64,000 nucleotides of DNA from Blattabacterium cuenoti BPAA (lineage in GTDB: Bacteria > Bacteroidota > Bacteroidia > Flavobacteriales > Blattabacteriaceae), in the NCBI RefSeq assembly GCF_000348805.1, contig NC_020510.1, positions 372,001 through 436,000 on the forward strand, read 5' to 3'. Within the stretch, counting starts at the first letter, position 1. Every line of letters starts with the position of its first letter. The notes below the pieces were generated by a model. The model was not told where the DNA came from and made no database searches. It worked only from the letters and a program-made list of their open reading frames with translations. Shown piece by piece: positions 15,926 through 25,694 of this stretch. A program made the translations under genes and the position numbers.

Positions 15926-16966
15926 TTATGTTTTTATTATTCTTCTTATAATTTCTTTTCTTCTAAATTTATCTAATAAATTATCCGTAAAATGAGAAAT
16001 GAAAAAAATACTTTTTGGTTTATAAAATTTTCTTTTACCATTAAAAATAGAATTTGGAATATGTAATGAAAAAGGGGGCCCTTCAATAATTAATATTACT
16101 TTTTCTCCCAAAATTTTATCTGGAATTGAGGTTATAAAAAATCGCTTTTCATAAGGAATAAAAGAACCAATTTCTTTTTCTATTAATTCAGGACTCATTT
16201 TAATTCCTCCACTGTTAATGACATTATCATATCTACCTATCCAAATAAATGTATTTTTAGATATCATATGAACAATATCATTGGTTTGAAAATATGAATC
16301 CATATAATAAACCCTCAAACAATTTCTATTGTCTACACTCAAAATAACATCTTGAAATGATTCATAAAAAATAGATTTATTGGGACCATTAATTTTTTTT
16401 ATAGCTATATGACCTGAAGTTTCTGTCATTCCATAAGTAGAATAACAAATTGTTGAAATATTTTGCAATTTTTTTTCCAAAAAACTTGAAATAGAACATC
16501 CTCCTATTAAAATTATTTTAATATTTTTCAAGTATTCTAAACTAAAAAAAACTTGTATAGGAACCATTGATGTAATGTCAAAATAATATTCTTTAATATT
16601 TTTTAAAGGATTAGATGATGGAGGAACACAATATATTTTCCATTTAAAAATAATAGCACGTACTAAAAACATTTTAGCAGCTATAGAATCTGGAGATAAA
16701 CATAATAATCCTTTAATTCCTTTTTTTTCAAGCTTTAAAAATTCTACAGTTTTTATAGCTCTTTCGTACATATGTTTTTTACGTAAAGAGATAACTTTAG
16801 AAAAACCTGTTGTTCCGGAAGTTATAGATAATATAATAGGTTTATTATCGTGCCAATTTTTCCAAAAAGAAAAAATAGATTTTTTCCAATCATTTTCTTT
16901 TTTTTCTTCTTCTTCTTTAGAAAAAGAAGAGATGAATCTTTCTTTTGAAGAAAAATCAATCCACAT
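15926..16966 (-). CDS. menE: o-Succinylbenzoate--CoA ligase
   Basis: An AMP-forming acyl-CoA ligase that activates o-succinylbenzoate in menaquinone synthesis. The 346-residue length is the short form usual in Bacteroidetes. The phosphate loop ITSGTTGFSK is near residue 50, followed by the adenylation motif CYSTYGMTETSGH, the hinge region TFIWIGRYDNVINSGGIKM and the C-terminal KFRRKEIIR lysine. It follows menC by five bases in menB-menA-hydrolase-menC-menE, which fixes the substrate assignment better than sequence alone. Confidence 0.9.
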   Translation of the reverse strand: MWIDFSSKERFISSFSKEEEEKKENDWKKSIFSFWKNWHDNKPIILSITSGTTGFSKVISLRKKHMYERAIKTVEFLKLEKKGIKGLLCLSPDSIAAKMFLVRAIIFKWKIYCVPPSSNPLKNIKEYYFDITSMVPIQVFFSLEYLKNIKIILIGGCSISSFLEKKLQNISTICYSTYGMTETSGHIAIKKINGPNKSIFYESFQDVILSVDNRNCLRVYYMDSYFQTNDIVHMISKNTFIWIGRYDNVINSGGIKMSPELIEKEIGSFIPYEKRFFITSIPDKILGEKVILIIEGPPFSLHIPNSIFNGKRKFYKPKSIFFISHFTDNLLDKFRRKEIIRRIIKT

Positions 16967-16971
16967 TTTTT

Positions 16972-18068
16972 TTATTTATTGAATAACATTTTTATTTTCC
17001 ATTTTATAGATGGATTATACCAAATAAAACCTCCTTTAATTTCTAAAGGAGAAATCCAATTGTTTACATATAAAAATCCTGTACTTAATCCATGTACATT
17101 AAATTCCTTATATTTTTTCTGCATTATAAAGGCCCATTGAGCAATAGCATTAATTCCAATGTTACTTTCCAAAGAAGAACTAATAGACCATTTTATTTTT
17201 CTTTTAGTCGCTTCCAGTATCCATTCTTCAGATCCAAAAAAACCACCATTTATACTGGGTTTTAGTATAATAGAATGAGGGTTAATAACATCCAATAATT
17301 TCGTTTTTTTTTTAATTCATGAATATTTGCTAATTCTTCATCTAATGCTATAGGTAATTTTGATTTTTTACATATTTCTGATATATCCTTCCAATTTCCA
17401 GATGATATTGGTTGCTCCATGGAATCAATTATACCCAAGTCATAAAATTTATTTAAATAATAGAAAGCTTTTTGAATATTTTCAAAGCACCCATTTGCAT
17501 CTATACGTATTTTTAAAAATGGATATTTCCTTTTTATTTCTTTTAAAATAAAATATTGATCATTAATAAATTTCATATTTACCTTCATTTTTATCAATGA
17601 AAACCCTTCAATAATTTGATTTTCCATTTTTTTCATTGCATATTTTTTATCTTTATTAAAAGAATTCAACCACATTAAACTATTTATAGGAATTCCTTCT
17701 ATACCAGAAGTAAATTTAGAATGATATAATATAGGAAATTTATTTTTTAAGCTTAAAAAAGCTTGTTCTAATCCAAATAGAATAGATGAATAGGAAATAT
17801 ATTTATAATAAAAACATATTTCTGTTCTTTTGAAAAAAAGAATCATCTTAGAAAGATTTTTGAGTTCTATTTCAAATTTTTTTAAATTTTTTAAAGCAAA
17901 TTGATCCAATATTGGATTGCATTCTCCTATTCCTATCTTATTATCTTGTGTTAAAATAATAAACCATATAATGTTTTTTCGAAATGTTCTATTAGAATTA
18001 AATACTTTTTTTTGAAAAAAAAACATTCTTTTTTTCAAAAAACAATTCATTTTTTTGAAATTATTCAT
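16972..18068 (-). CDS. menC: o-Succinylbenzoate synthase, frame-split at an A10 tract
   Basis: MenC, an enolase-superfamily enzyme, dehydrates SHCHC to o-succinylbenzoate. The reading frame is broken. The first 250-odd residues (GIGECNPI, LIKMKVN, IRIDANG, PIALDEEL) run into A10 (17304-17313 on the plus strand) and then read KRNYWMLLTLILLY and stop. The remainder (LLDVINPHSIILKPSINGGF, ISSSLESNIGINAIAQWAF, GLSTGFLYVN) is intact in the frame reached by one extra A. Both halves look constrained, so transcriptional slippage may rescue it; a true pseudogene or a sequencing error are alternatives. The start at 18068 is tentative, since a downstream ATG is also possible. Confidence 0.85.
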
Positions 18069-18071
18069 ACA

Positions 18072-18761
18072 TTAAACATATATAGTCTTTCCTTTTTCCA
18101 ATAAAATTAATTCTTTTCCTTTTTCAAAAAATCTTTTTTTTGCTTGTTCTCGATCAATTCGAATATCTTCAAAAGTATTATAATGAACACCTAATATCTT
18201 TTCAGATTTCAAAAAATCTGAAGCAATAATTGCTTCTTCTATATCCATAGTATATCTTCCTCCTATTGGTAAAATAGAAAGTTTTAAATTCCCAAAATTA
18301 GGAATAAGATTCATTTCATATATTAAAGATGTATCTCCTGATATATATATATTTCCTTCATCTGTCTGTAAAAGAAAACCACCTGGATTCCCTCCATAAG
18401 TACCATCGTCAAAAACACTGGAATGAGCAGCCCAAGTATATTTTAATTTTCCAAAAGGAAATGATATAAAAGAACCATAATTTATTCCATATGTTTTTAT
18501 TCCTTTTTTATAAAAATAATTAGATATTTCATAATTAGAAATAACTAAAATATTATGAAAATTACGTGATAATAATTCTACATCACAAACATGATCATAA
18601 TGTGCATGAGTCAATAGAATATAATCTATTTTTGGAATAAGTTTTAAAAAATTGATCTTTTTATCAAAAGAAGGATTTCCAGAAAAAAAAGGATCTACTA
18701 ATATATTTTTTTCATGTATTTCTAGTATACATGTGCTATGAGAAAGAAAAGTAACTTTCAT
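18072..18761 (-). CDS. UPF0173 metal-dependent hydrolase (metallo-beta-lactamase fold)
   Basis: A 229-residue metallo-beta-lactamase-superfamily protein of the UPF0173 type. It carries the metal motif THAHYDH with H52, H54, D56 and H57, then HSSVFDDG, GGNPGGFLL, IYISGDTSL and VHYNTFEDI with further metal ligands. The substrate is unknown. It is embedded between menA and menC on the same strand with gaps of 3 and 12 nt. A part in quinone synthesis or thioester hydrolysis is possible but inferred only from position; no thioesterase-specific motif is visible. Confidence 0.85.
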   Translation of the reverse strand: MKVTFLSHSTCILEIHEKNILVDPFFSGNPSFDKKINFLKLIPKIDYILLTHAHYDHVCDVELLSRNFHNILVISNYEISNYFYKKGIKTYGINYGSFISFPFGKLKYTWAAHSSVFDDGTYGGNPGGFLLQTDEGNIYISGDTSLIYEMNLIPNFGNLKLSILPIGGRYTMDIEEAIIASDFLKSEKILGVHYNTFEDIRIDREQAKKRFFEKGKELILLEKGKTIYV

Positions 18762-18773
18762 ATGTATGATAGT

Positions 18774-19679
18774 TTAATTTATAAAACCAATTCCTATACT
18801 AAATTCATGTAAAAAAGTAAGTATTACTAATTTTTTCAATTCTAGATTGAATAATTTTTTTTCCTTTATAAGAATTATTTTTTGAATGTGCAATATTAAA
18901 AAAATAGCAATAAAAATAAAAAAAATCCATTGATAAACAGAATTTTGGTTTAAAAAAATAAAAAAACCTCCTAAAAATATTGATATTAATATAACAAATG
19001 TATGATATAATTTAGCATATTTTATACCTAACCATACAGACATAGTATATTTTCCATTTTCATAATCATTATCCAAATCTCTCATATTATTTATATTCAA
19101 AACTCCTACATTCAAAAATCCTATAGACAAAGAAAGAAGAAATATATCCATACATAAAGTATGTGTATATAAAAAATAACTTCCTTCTACTGAAAAAATA
19201 CCAAAAAAAATCATAACCAATAAATCACCCATCCCTGTTATATATCCATATGGACGAGATCCAATAGAATATCTTATTGAACTATATATACATATAAAAA
19301 TTCCTATGAAATAGATGAAAAAAATAAAAATATTTTTCCATAAAAGAGTTTCACAAAATAAGAAAAAACCTGAAAAAAAAGATAATACAGAAAATATAAA
19401 AATAGCTTTTTTCATTTCTGATAAAGAAATTAGACCACATTGAATTGTTCTTTTAGGACCTATTCTTTTATAATTATCTACTCCTGTTATGCTGTCTCCA
19501 TAATCATTTGAAAAATTGGCTAAGATTTGCAATAATAAAGCGGTAATCACACATAAAATATAAGAAATTAAACTTACATTTTTCCTAGATTGAGATATAA
19601 AAAAACTCAAAGTTATTCCAGAAAAAGATAAAGGTAAAGTATGAATACGAGCTGCAGTAATCCAATACTTTAATTTCAT
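18774..19679 (-). CDS. menA: 1,4-dihydroxy-2-naphthoate polyprenyltransferase
   Basis: MenA attaches the isoprenoid tail to DHNA, the membrane step of menaquinone synthesis. The 301-residue protein is a UbiA-family polytopic membrane protein of about eight helices. Its two prenyl-diphosphate motifs are [15 protein letters not shown] near residue 62 and [14 protein letters not shown] near 196. Its ATG overlaps the menB stop by four bases (ATGA), a sign of coupled translation. Confidence 0.93.
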   Translation of the reverse strand: MKLKYWITAARIHTLPLSFSGITLSFFISQSRKNVSLISYILCVITALLLQILANFSNDYGDSITGVDNYKRIGPKRTIQCGLISLSEMKKAIFIFSVLSFFSGFFLFCETLLWKNIFIFFIYFIGIFICIYSSIRYSIGSRPYGYITGMGDLLVMIFFGIFSVEGSYFLYTHTLCMDIFLLSLSIGFLNVGVLNINNMRDLDNDYENGKYTMSVWLGIKYAKLYHTFVILISIFLGGFFIFLNQNSVYQWIFFIFIAIFLILHIQKIILIKEKKLFNLELKKLVILTFLHEFSIGIGFIN

Positions 19680-20500
19680 AAAAATTTCGTAAATTTTTTA
19701 AAATTTGGAGATCTTTTTTCTAAAAAAGCTTTTTTCCCTTCTTGAGATTCTTCCATCAAATAAAACATTAAAGTAGCATCTCCTGTTAATTGCATCAATC
19801 CATGTTGACCATCCAATTCAGCATTTAAACTACGTTTTATCATTCTTAAAGACATTGGACTTCTCTTTTGTATAATTCTACACCATTCTATAGTTTTTTT
19901 TTCCAATTCTTTTTTCTTTACAACTTTATTAATCAACCCCATTTCTAAAGCTTCTTTAGCTGTGTATTTTTTACATAAAAACCACATTTCTCGTGTTTTT
20001 TTTTGTCCAATATGACGGGCTAAATATGAACATCCAAATCCTCCATCAAAAGAACCTACTTTTGGACCTACTTGACTAAAAACAGCATCTTCAGATGCTA
20101 TAGTTAAATCACAAACAACATGCAGAACATGTCCTCCTCCCACTGCATATCCATTAACCATGGCTATAACTGGTTTAGGGATTTCTCTTATTTTTTTGTA
20201 AAAATCTAAAATATTCAATCTTGGAATTCCATCTTTATCTAAATACCCTCCCATGCCTCTTGTAGTTTGATCTCCTCCAGAACAAAAAGATTTTTCTCCA
20301 GATCCAGTTATAATTAATACATCTATATCACTTCTGATACTACATATATTTATAGCATCTATCATTTCATTAACTGTTTCTACACGAAATGCGTTATGAC
20401 ACCATGGTCTATTAATCTCTATTTTAGAGATACCTTCTCCAAAAAAAAACAAGATATCTTCATATTTTTTTATGGAAACCCAATTTATAGTAGAATTCAT
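19676..20500 (-). CDS. menB: 1,4-dihydroxy-2-naphthoyl-CoA synthase
   Basis: A crotonase-fold enzyme closing the second ring of the menaquinone naphthoquinone. The 274 residues show [36 protein letters not shown] (oxyanion hole), [16 protein letters not shown] and the C-terminal [10 protein letters not shown], a pattern specific to MenB within the crotonases. It is first in the menB-menA-hydrolase-menC-menE cluster, divergent from the small membrane protein gene. Confidence 0.96.
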   Translation of the reverse strand: MNSTINWVSIKKYEDILFFFGEGISKIEINRPWCHNAFRVETVNEMIDAINICSIRSDIDVLIITGSGEKSFCSGGDQTTRGMGGYLDKDGIPRLNILDFYKKIREIPKPVIAMVNGYAVGGGHVLHVVCDLTIASEDAVFSQVGPKVGSFDGGFGCSYLARHIGQKKTREMWFLCKKYTAKEALEMGLINKVVKKKELEKKTIEWCRIIQKRSPMSLRMIKRSLNAELDGQHGLMQLTGDATLMFYLMEESQEGKKAFLEKRSPNFKKFTKFL

Positions 20501-20558
20501 AAATTGAAAATTGATGTTTATTTTTACAAAATAACAAAAAAAATAGATTTTTTATGTT

Positions 20559-20969
20559 ATGTACCGAAATATGTTGTCTATATCTATAGGAGTTTTAATA
20601 AGTATTGTGGAAATATTTTTTTCCATGAAAATTGTAAAAAAATGGTTTACGAAAATACAATTTATTCCATTGAAAAAATTCAAGTATATTTTAACTGAAG
20701 CTCCTACTGAATTTTTTATAGTTTTAATTTTTTTTTATGCTTCTAGCGCATTATTAGGAAGTATGATAACTGCTTTTTTCGCACGAAATGCAAAAAAAGC
20801 TTATGCTATATTAACAGGTTTTATTTTATTTATCATCACATTATTTTATATGTATTTTTATCCATTCCCATTATGGTTTAAAATTATAATACCATCTGTT
20901 TTTTTTCCTTTTTCATATATAGGAGGAAATTTTATAGAATTTTTACAAAGAAAAAAATGGATAAATTAA
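20559..20969 (+). CDS. Small four-helix membrane protein, function unknown
   Basis: I do not recognise a characterised family. The 136 residues contain about four hydrophobic segments (SIGVLISIVEIFF, FFIVLIFFYASSALLGSMITAFFA, ILTGFILFIITLFYMYF, FKIIIPSVFFPFSYIGG) with short basic loops. It resembles small conserved membrane proteins of Flavobacteriia in layout. An alternative ATG is at 20571. Its 3' end overlaps the convergent nhaD end by 27 bases. Retention of an intact frame in such a compact genome argues that it is functional. Confidence 0.7.
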   Translation: MYRNMLSISIGVLISIVEIFFSMKIVKKWFTKIQFIPLKKFKYILTEAPTEFFIVLIFFYASSALLGSMITAFFARNAKKAYAILTGFILFIITLFYMYFYPFPLWFKIIIPSVFFPFSYIGGNFIEFLQRKKWIN

Positions 20970-22220
20970 TAGATAAATAAATCCAGATACATATCCTATT
21001 AAAGCAATCCAACTAATCTTTTTTAAATACCAAAAAAAATCTATTTTTTCCATGCTCATAGCTGATACGCCTGCAGCAGATCCTATAAGAAAAATACTAC
21101 CTCCTGTTCCAGAAACATAAGCAATAAAATGCCATAAATCATGATTTAAAGGATAATAAGAAAACATAGTTATAGTAGCAGCTACTAAAGGAACATTATC
21201 TATAACAGAAGAAATGAATCCAAATAAAAAAGTTGTAATTTTCCATGTAGAAACTGTTTCATTTATCCAATGAGATAAATAATATAAACTTCCTATAGAT
21301 TCTAAAGAAGAAACAGAAAGTAAAATTCCCAAGAAAAATAAAATGCTAGATATGTCTACTTTTTTAAATGCATCATCTAAAATAGATATAGATTTATATT
21401 TTTTGGATGCTACAACAAGCATAATTCCTAAAGAAAACATCATTCCCATATACGGAGGGATTCCGATTATAGTTTTAAAAACTGGAACAAGCAACATGAG
21501 AGATAAACCTAGTTTTAACATAAAAAAACCTCTATTTCTACAACATTTTGATAAATCGTTTTTTTTTATTTGAATGTATCCATTAAAAATAGGCATATAA
21601 GATGCTATTAAAGTGGAAATAATCATACATAATACAGATGGTATAAATATTTTTTTAATAAGAGAAATTGTAGTGACTTTATTAGAAATCCATAACATCG
21701 TTGTAGTTATATCTCCAATTGGAGACCAAACTCCTCCTGCATTAGCAGATATAATAACTAATCCTAAATAATATAAACGATCTTTGTAATCGAGAATTGT
21801 TTTTTTCAAAATAGAAATTAAAACCATAGTAGCTGTAAGATTATCTATTATAGCAGATAAAAAGAAAGAAACTATACTTATAATCCATAAAAATTTACGT
21901 TTTGTATTATTTGTGCAAAATAAATCTCTGATAGCCTCAAATCCATAATATTTTTCAATAACAGCGATAATAGACATGGCTCCAATGATAAAAAAAACAA
22001 TTTCAGATGCTTTTCCTAGATGAAATAATAATAGGTGTTTAGGATTTTTTTTCAGAATAAAATGTTGATCTAATTCATATTCATATACAGGAATATTTAA
22101 AAATATAATTAAAGACCAACAAATAACAGCCATCAAAATAGATGGAATAACTTTATTCACAGAAAAAAAATTCTCAAGAGTAATTAACAAATATCCAAAG
22201 ATAAAAATTAAGATTACCAT
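20943..22220 (-). CDS. nhaD: Na+/H+ antiporter, NhaD type
   Basis: An ion-transporter-superfamily (ArsB/NhaD) antiporter exchanging Na+ for H+ across the inner membrane. The 425-residue protein is hydrophobic throughout, with about 11-12 helices. It has the helix-break repeats SANAGGVWSPIGDITTTMLW and SSVIDNVPLVAATITMF, together with DNLTATMVLISIL. The start MVILIFIFGYLLITLENFF gives the expected first helix. It lies 53 nt downstream of eno on the same strand. Confidence 0.9.
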   Translation of the reverse strand: MVILIFIFGYLLITLENFFSVNKVIPSILMAVICWSLIIFLNIPVYEYELDQHFILKKNPKHLLLFHLGKASEIVFFIIGAMSIIAVIEKYYGFEAIRDLFCTNNTKRKFLWIISIVSFFLSAIIDNLTATMVLISILKKTILDYKDRLYYLGLVIISANAGGVWSPIGDITTTMLWISNKVTTISLIKKIFIPSVLCMIISTLIASYMPIFNGYIQIKKNDLSKCCRNRGFFMLKLGLSLMLLVPVFKTIIGIPPYMGMMFSLGIMLVVASKKYKSISILDDAFKKVDISSILFFLGILLSVSSLESIGSLYYLSHWINETVSTWKITTFLFGFISSVIDNVPLVAATITMFSYYPLNHDLWHFIAYVSGTGGSIFLIGSAAGVSAMSMEKIDFFWYLKKISWIALIGYVSGFIYLLIYPFFSL

Positions 22221-22273
22221 TGATTTTGTATTTCTCTATTCTATTTTTATTATTACTGTTAATGAATGAATGT

Positions 22274-23575
22274 TTAATTCCATTTTGAATAAGATGAATA
22301 TTTTCCAAGTGCATTTTCAATACGTAATAATTGATTATATTTTGAAATTCGTTCAGAACGACATAATGAACCTGTTTTGATTTGTTCAATATTAAATGCC
22401 ACAGAAAGATCAGCTATAAAAGAATCTTCAGTATCTCCAGAACGATGGGAAATAATATTTTTATATTTATTTTTTTTAGCGATATTAATTGTTTCAATTG
22501 TTTCTGTTAGAGTTCCTACTTGATTGACTTTAATTAAAATAGAATTTGCTACTTTTTTTTCTATTCCTTCATTTAGTTTTTTTGCTTGTGTAACAAAAAG
22601 ATCATCTCCAACTAATTGAATTTTATCTCCTATTTCATGAGTTAGGAGTTTCCATCCTTCCCAATCATTTTGATCCATTCCATCTTCAATAGATATAATT
22701 GGATATTTTCTAACTAAATAAGATAAATAACGAATATGTTCTTCTCTTGATTTTATCAAATTCTTTGTTTTATTTTCTGATTTTTCAAATTTTTCAAAAT
22801 GAGAATAATCATATTTATGATTTTTATAAAATTCAGAAGCAGCACAATCTATAGCTATTGCTATTTGATCATAAGGTTCATAATTTGCCATATGTATAGC
22901 TTCTAATATATGATCTAAAGCATCTTCAATTCCATTAAAATTTGGAGAAAATCCTCCTTCATCTCCTACACTGGTAGAAAAACCTTTTTTATCTAAAATA
23001 TCTTTTAGATGATAAAATACTTTATGTCCCATTTGAATAGCTTCTACAAAAGAATTTGCTTTGATAGGAACTATCATAAATTCTTGAAAAACTATAGAAG
23101 AAGCATTTGAATGTTTTCCTCCATTTACAATATTTATCAAAGGAATAGGAAGTAAACAGGTATAAATTCCTCCTATATATTTATAAAGAGGAAGATTCAA
23201 TTCATTTGATGCAGCTTTTGCTGTTGCCAAAGACACAGCCAAAATAGCATTAGATCCCAATCTTTTTTTATTAATTGTTCCATCTAATTCTAGCATTAAT
23301 TGATCAATGTAAATTTGATCTAAAACGGGTTTTCCAATTAATTCAGGAGTAATAATATCATTAACATTTTGAACCGCTTTCAAAACTCCTTTTCCAAAAA
23401 AAATATTTTCTTTGTTATCACGTAATTCAAAAGTTTCATATTTTCCTTTTGATGTTCCAGATGGAACAGAAGCACGTCCTAGTATGTTGTTTTCTGTTAT
23501 AACATCCACTTCTACAGTAGGATTACCTCTAGAATCCAATATTTGTCTGGCTTGAATATTTTTAATTTTACTCAT
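22274..23575 (-). CDS. eno: Enolase
   Basis: Converts 2-phosphoglycerate to phosphoenolpyruvate. The 433-residue enzyme is complete: ARQILDSRGNPTVEVDV, GRASVPSGTSKG, GNAILAV-like GSNAILAVSLA, SVGDEGGFSPN, SIEDGMDQNDWEGW, LVGDDLFVTQ and SHRSGDTEDSFIADLSV with the catalytic Lys-His region. Its start overlaps the end of rplQ by eight bases. In free-living Flavobacteriia carA usually sits between rplQ and eno; here it is gone. Confidence 0.98.
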   Translation of the reverse strand: MSKIKNIQARQILDSRGNPTVEVDVITENNILGRASVPSGTSKGKYETFELRDNKENIFFGKGVLKAVQNVNDIITPELIGKPVLDQIYIDQLMLELDGTINKKRLGSNAILAVSLATAKAASNELNLPLYKYIGGIYTCLLPIPLINIVNGGKHSNASSIVFQEFMIVPIKANSFVEAIQMGHKVFYHLKDILDKKGFSTSVGDEGGFSPNFNGIEDALDHILEAIHMANYEPYDQIAIAIDCAASEFYKNHKYDYSHFEKFEKSENKTKNLIKSREEHIRYLSYLVRKYPIISIEDGMDQNDWEGWKLLTHEIGDKIQLVGDDLFVTQAKKLNEGIEKKVANSILIKVNQVGTLTETIETINIAKKNKYKNIISHRSGDTEDSFIADLSVAFNIEQIKTGSLCRSERISKYNQLLRIENALGKYSSYSKWN

Positions 23576-24002
23576 TATTCACTTTTTTTATTTTTTTTCT
23601 GCTTCGTCTTATAGATTTTTTTATTTTTTTAGAAGTATAAATTTCATTGAAATCTACTAATTCTATAAGAGAAAAAGAAGCTTGATCTCCAAAACGAAAT
23701 CCAGTTTTTATTATTCTCGTATATCCTCCAGGACGTTCACGTACTTTTTGAAAAATATCCTTAAATAATTCTGATACTGCTGTTTTATCTTTTAAATATG
23801 AAAAAATATTTCTTTTGGAGTGAGTGGTATGAATTTTTGATTTTGTGATAATAGGTTCTATATATTTTCTTAAAGCTTTAGCTTTAGCTAAAGTGGTAAA
23901 AATTCTTTTCTTTTTGATAAGAGAAGAAGCCATATTAGAAAGAAGAGATTTACGATGTCCACGTTTTCTTCCTAAATGATTATTCTTATTTCTATGATTC
24001 AT
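23568..24002 (-). CDS. rplQ: 50S ribosomal protein L17
   Basis: L17 binds 23S rRNA near the exit tunnel. The 144 residues begin MNHRNKNNHLGRKRGHRKSL and continue LLSNMASSLI and KKRIFTTLAKAKALRKYIEP, typical L17. ERPGGYTRIIKTGFRFGD and SLIELVDFNE match the C-terminal core, and a lysine-rich tail follows. It is last in the alpha operon, 20 nt after rpoA. Confidence 0.97.
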   Translation of the reverse strand: MNHRNKNNHLGRKRGHRKSLLSNMASSLIKKKRIFTTLAKAKALRKYIEPIITKSKIHTTHSKRNIFSYLKDKTAVSELFKDIFQKVRERPGGYTRIIKTGFRFGDQASFSLIELVDFNEIYTSKKIKKSIRRSRKKIKKVNNE

Positions 24003-24022
24003 TAATTAATAAATAATCTATT

Positions 24023-25027
24023 CTATATTTCTTTCAATTTTAATTGATATTCTTCTATTTTCATTCCAAAATATAAACCTTTTTCCTTCATTTTACTTTC
24101 TAATTCATCTAAAGACTTTTTACCAAAATTTCTCATTTTTAATATGTTATTTCTACTGCAACTGACTAAATCTTCTATAGTTGTTATAGATGCTGACTTT
24201 AAACAGTTTTTTGTACGAACAGATAGATCCATTTCACTTAATTTGGATTTTAACAAAGTTCTCATTCTAACAAATTCTTCATCATATTTTTTATCTTTGT
24301 TAATTTCCTCTTGTTTTTTTTCGCCTATTTTTTCATAAGAAAAAATAGAAAAATACTGAATTAATATTTTTGAAGCTTCCATTAAAGCTAATTTTGGACA
24401 AATAGATCCATCTGTTTTAATTTCCAATGAAAGATTTTCAAAGTCTGTTTTTTGTCCTACACGACAATTTTCTATCGTATATTTTACATTTTTTATAGGA
24501 GTGAAAATAGAATCTATGGGAATAGTTTCAATCGAAACTTCACTATTTTTTTTATTTTCTTCTGCAGGAACATAACCTCTTCCTTCTTCAATCGTAAAAC
24601 TTATTTCTAAAGGAACTAATTCGTCTTTATTACAAATGATTAAATCTTCATTTAAAATTTGAAATCCAGAAATAAACTTATTTAAAATTTTCCCTGTTAC
24701 TTGTTTTCCATGATTTATATAAGCATTTACAGTCTCCTTACAAGTGCCTGGTATTTCTTGTTTAAAACGAATTTTTTTGAAATTTAAAACAATTTCAGTA
24801 ACATCTTCAATTACTCCTTCTATAGTAGAAAATTCATATTTAACTCCTTTTATTTTAATAGAAGTAACTGCAAATCCTTTCAAAGAACCCAATAAAACTC
24901 TTCTTAACGCATTTCCTAAAGTAATTCCATATCCAGGTTCTAAAGGGTTTAAATGAAAAATACCTTTATTATCTGAAAACTCAGATATTGTAATTCTATC
25001 AGGTTTTACAAAATCTAGAAAAGCCAT
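24023..25027 (-). CDS. rpoA: RNA polymerase alpha subunit
   Basis: Alpha dimerises to nucleate RNA polymerase. The 334-residue protein has the N-terminal assembly domain (PLEPGYGITLGNALRRVLLGS) and a C-terminal domain with LDLSVRTKNCLKSASITTIEDLV and NFGKKSLDELESKMKEKG for UP-element and activator contacts. The linker, around residue 240, is Lys/Glu-rich. It lies between rpsD and rplQ in the alpha operon. Confidence 0.98.
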   Translation of the reverse strand: MAFLDFVKPDRITISEFSDNKGIFHLNPLEPGYGITLGNALRRVLLGSLKGFAVTSIKIKGVKYEFSTIEGVIEDVTEIVLNFKKIRFKQEIPGTCKETVNAYINHGKQVTGKILNKFISGFQILNEDLIICNKDELVPLEISFTIEEGRGYVPAEENKKNSEVSIETIPIDSIFTPIKNVKYTIENCRVGQKTDFENLSLEIKTDGSICPKLALMEASKILIQYFSIFSYEKIGEKKQEEINKDKKYDEEFVRMRTLLKSKLSEMDLSVRTKNCLKSASITTIEDLVSCSRNNILKMRNFGKKSLDELESKMKEKGLYFGMKIEEYQLKLKEI

Positions 25028-25053
25028 TTGATTTACTTACTATTTTACTTTGT

Positions 25054-25665
25054 TTATTTTGAATATAATTCAACAATTAATTGTTCTTTAATATTTTCAG
25101 GAATTTGGATCCTTTTGGGCATCATTCTGAATATGCCCAACATATTTTTTTCATCTAAAATTAACCATTCTACCAATGGTCCTGTTTTTTTATTATACAT
25201 AGAATTTAATATGACAGGATGTTTTTTAGATTTTTCTTTAATTTCTATTTTATCACCTGGTTTTAATCTAAAAGATGGAATATTAACTATTTTTTTGTTC
25301 ACAAGAACATGTCTATGAGAAACAATCTGACGGGCAGAAGATCGAGATGGAGCAAACTTTAATCTAAAAACTATGTTATCTAAACGACTTTCACATGCTT
25401 GCAGTAATAATTCCCCGGTTATTCCTTTTTTTTTTGAAGCCTCAAGAAATAAACTTTCAAATTGTCGTTCCAATATTCCATAAGTATATCTTGCTTTTTG
25501 TTTTTCTATTAATTGAATAAAATATTCTGAACGTTTTCCTCTACGACGATTATTCCCATGTTGACCAGATGTATTTTTTTTTCTTCCAAAATATTTATCT
25601 TCCCCATAAATACATTCTCCAAATCTTCTAGAAATTTTAGTTTTAGGTCCTATATATTTTGCCAT
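25054..25665 (-). CDS. rpsD: 30S ribosomal protein S4
   Basis: S4 is a primary 16S rRNA binder and assembly initiator. The 203 residues start MAKYIGPKTKISRRFGE and include the S4 RNA-binding domain (CESRLDNIVFRLKFAPSRSSARQIVSHRHVLVN, given in parts by SRLDN and SARQIVSHRH). No zinc cysteines are present at the N-terminus, so this is the zinc-free type. Gene order rpsM-rpsK-rpsD-rpoA is standard. Confidence 0.98.
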   Translation of the reverse strand: MAKYIGPKTKISRRFGECIYGEDKYFGRKKNTSGQHGNNRRRGKRSEYFIQLIEKQKARYTYGILERQFESLFLEASKKKGITGELLLQACESRLDNIVFRLKFAPSRSSARQIVSHRHVLVNKKIVNIPSFRLKPGDKIEIKEKSKKHPVILNSMYNKKTGPLVEWLILDEKNMLGIFRMMPKRIQIPENIKEQLIVELYSK

Positions 25666-25694
25666 AATTCTTTGATCTTTAAAAAAAAAGAATA

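Noticed and set aside
24744..24956. Plus-strand frame inside rpoA
   Set aside because: Antisense shadow of the conserved alpha N-terminal domain.
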